Shown here one piece after another: positions 5,125-6,145 of a stretch of 6,145 bases of DNA. Positions within the stretch are counted from its first letter, which is position 1, and each line of letters starts with the position of its first letter. The notes below the pieces were generated by a model, which was not told the origin of the DNA, did not search any database, and worked only from the letters and a program-made list of their open reading frames with translations. Location of the stretch: assembly GCA_020201365.1 (NCBI GenBank), contig JAIVGV010000106.1, positions 1 through 6,145 on the forward strand. Direction: 5' to 3'. This DNA is from Acidobacteriota bacterium. Its GTDB lineage: Bacteria; Acidobacteriota; Blastocatellia; Pyrinomonadales; Pyrinomonadaceae. The translations under genes were made by a program, and so were the position numbers.

Positions 5125-6145
5125 TTGTGCTCCTTCGGCATCACTTCCTTGCCCGCGCGGAAGATGTCGCGCACGCGCCGCTCGGCGGGCGTCGAGAGGA
5201 TTTCGAGATCGTAGGCGCGGCGCTGCTCGACCTGCTCTTGCTGCACTTCAGTGAACTCCGGCAGGTGCTTCGCCGTCCACTCGTTCTCCACCGCTTCGAG
5301 CGGGTAGTCTTTGCGCAGCGGGTGACCCTCCCAGTCGGGCGGAAGCAGCAGGCGGCGCAGGTCTGGGTGCTTCTTAAACTCGACGCCGAAGAGATCGTAA
5401 ACCTCCCGCTCCATCCAGTTCGCCGTTGACCAGACGCGCGTGACCGACTCGACGCCCTCAGTCTCGCCCGCCGCGACTTTCAAACGCACGCGCGCGTTGC
5501 GGCTGATCGAGTAGAGGTTGTAAACGATCTCGAACGGCGCGTCGAAGTTGTCGGGGCGGTGGACGCACGTCAGATCGCAGAGGTAATCAAACTGCGTCGC
5601 GGCGTCGCGTTTTAAGAACTCGCAGATTCCAACGATGCGCTCACGCGCGACTCTGACCGAGAGCTGACCGAGAAACTCCGTCGCCTCCGTGATCGCCTCG
5701 CCGAACTTCGCGCGCAGACCTTTAACCAACGGATCGTCGGAAGCGTCCTTCGGCGCCGGCGCGTCTTCCTTCTTCTTGACGGGCGGTTTCGGTACCCCCG
5801 CGGCGGCTGCGCCCGTTGCCGTCGGCGCGGTGGGTGTCGCTCCCGCGGCGGTCGGCTGCGAGGGCTTCGCGCCTGCTGCGGCTTTGAGCGCGGCGGCTTT
5901 GGCTTTCGCCTCGGCGATCTTGGCGGCTTTCTCCGCGTCCGAGGTCGCGGGCGACGCGCCTCCCGGAGGTTGCGCGCCGCCGGATTGCGCTGCGGCTTCC
6001 TTCCTTGCCTTCGCCTCTGCGATGACGCGCGCGAGTCGCGCCTTCTTCTCTTCGGGAGTCTCGTTGGCGGGCGGCGCGCTCGGAGTTTTCGCGGCGGGCG
6101 TCGCCGGCGAAGTCGGCTCGCCGGACGAGGCGGGCGTCGTCGTGC
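5121..6145 (-). CDS. nuoC: NADH-quinone oxidoreductase subunit C (NuoC, 30 kDa) with long N-terminal extension; 5' end outside window
   Basis: NuoC is a structural subunit of the complex I peripheral arm that packs against NuoD. The conserved domain starts near 5729 and gives about 202 residues. It has FDYLCDLTCVHRPD, then the family signature ending at HPDLRRLLLPPDW (EREVYDLFGVEFKK precedes it), then GHPLRKDYPL. A charged tail of about 58 residues follows. Upstream of 5729 the same frame stays open to the window edge, adding at least 138 residues rich in Ala, Lys, Pro and Thr. I translated this part by hand. Two Ala/Lys/Glu-rich probable helices lie at 5988-6053 and 5874-5939 and share the pattern IAEAKA. 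They are separated by Pro/Gly/Ser-rich linkers, with a KKK-containing linker before the domain. There is no ATG, GTG or TTG in frame between 5730 and the window end. The only internal candidate is a TTG at 5727-5729, which lacks a well-placed Shine-Dalgarno. I therefore treat the gene as partial, with the true start beyond 6145. The NuoC assignment is secure; the extension is likely. Confidence 0.93.
   Translation of the reverse strand, partial: TTTPASSGEPTSPATPAAKTPSAPPANETPEEKKARLARVIAEAKARKEAAAQSGGAQPPGGASPATSDAEKAAKIAEAKAKAAALKAAAGAKPSQPTAAGATPTAPTATGAAAAGVPKPPVKKKEDAPAPKDASDDPLVKGLRAKFGEAITEATEFLGQLSVRVARERIVGICEFLKRDAATQFDYLCDLTCVHRPDNFDAPFEIVYNLYSISRNARVRLKVAAGETEGVESVTRVWSTANWMEREVYDLFGVEFKKHPDLRRLLLPPDWEGHPLRKDYPLEAVENEWTAKHLPEFTEVQQEQVEQRRAYDLEILSTPAERRVRDIFRAGKEVMPKEHK

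Overview
The window is a stretch of a complex I (NADH-quinone oxidoreductase, nuo) operon. Every gene lies on the minus strand, so transcription runs from position 6145 down to 1. In transcription order it holds: nuoC (5' end outside the window), an unrecognised soluble 91-residue protein, a 98-residue three-helix membrane protein, nuoD, a secreted seven-bladed YVTN/YncE-type beta-propeller, nuoH and nuoI. The DNA is GC-rich. Nothing looks mobile or horizontally acquired, and I see no RNA gene or CRISPR.

The four nuo subunits are clear from conserved motifs. NuoC and NuoD form part of the peripheral arm. NuoH is the membrane subunit that helps form the quinone cavity, and NuoI carries two 4Fe-4S clusters. 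The order departs from the common A-to-N series: nuoE, nuoF and nuoG are absent between nuoD and nuoH, and a signal-peptide-bearing propeller gene occupies that slot. Two small genes are wedged between nuoC and nuoD, joined by an ATGA stop/start overlap and by a 2-base gap to nuoD. NuoC carries an Ala/Lys/Pro-rich N-terminal extension of at least 138 residues. NuoH has an extra C-terminal membrane helix and a basic tail.

The three longer spacers (nuoC to the 91-residue gene, nuoD to propeller, nuoH to nuoI) are built largely of degenerate 7-bp tandem units. Two flank a GAACGATGAA-type family and one carries a GCTAAAA/GCAAACG-type family. This resembles the short tandemly repeated repetitive (STRR) heptamers known from cyanobacteria and is the least expected non-coding signal here.

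The host is most likely a GC-rich Gram-negative bacterium. My best guess is Acidobacteriota (Blastocatellia-like), from the gene order, the NuoC extension and the spacer style. That is recall-based inference, not proof. No part of the window longer than 300 bases lacks a gene; the largest spacer is 119 bases.
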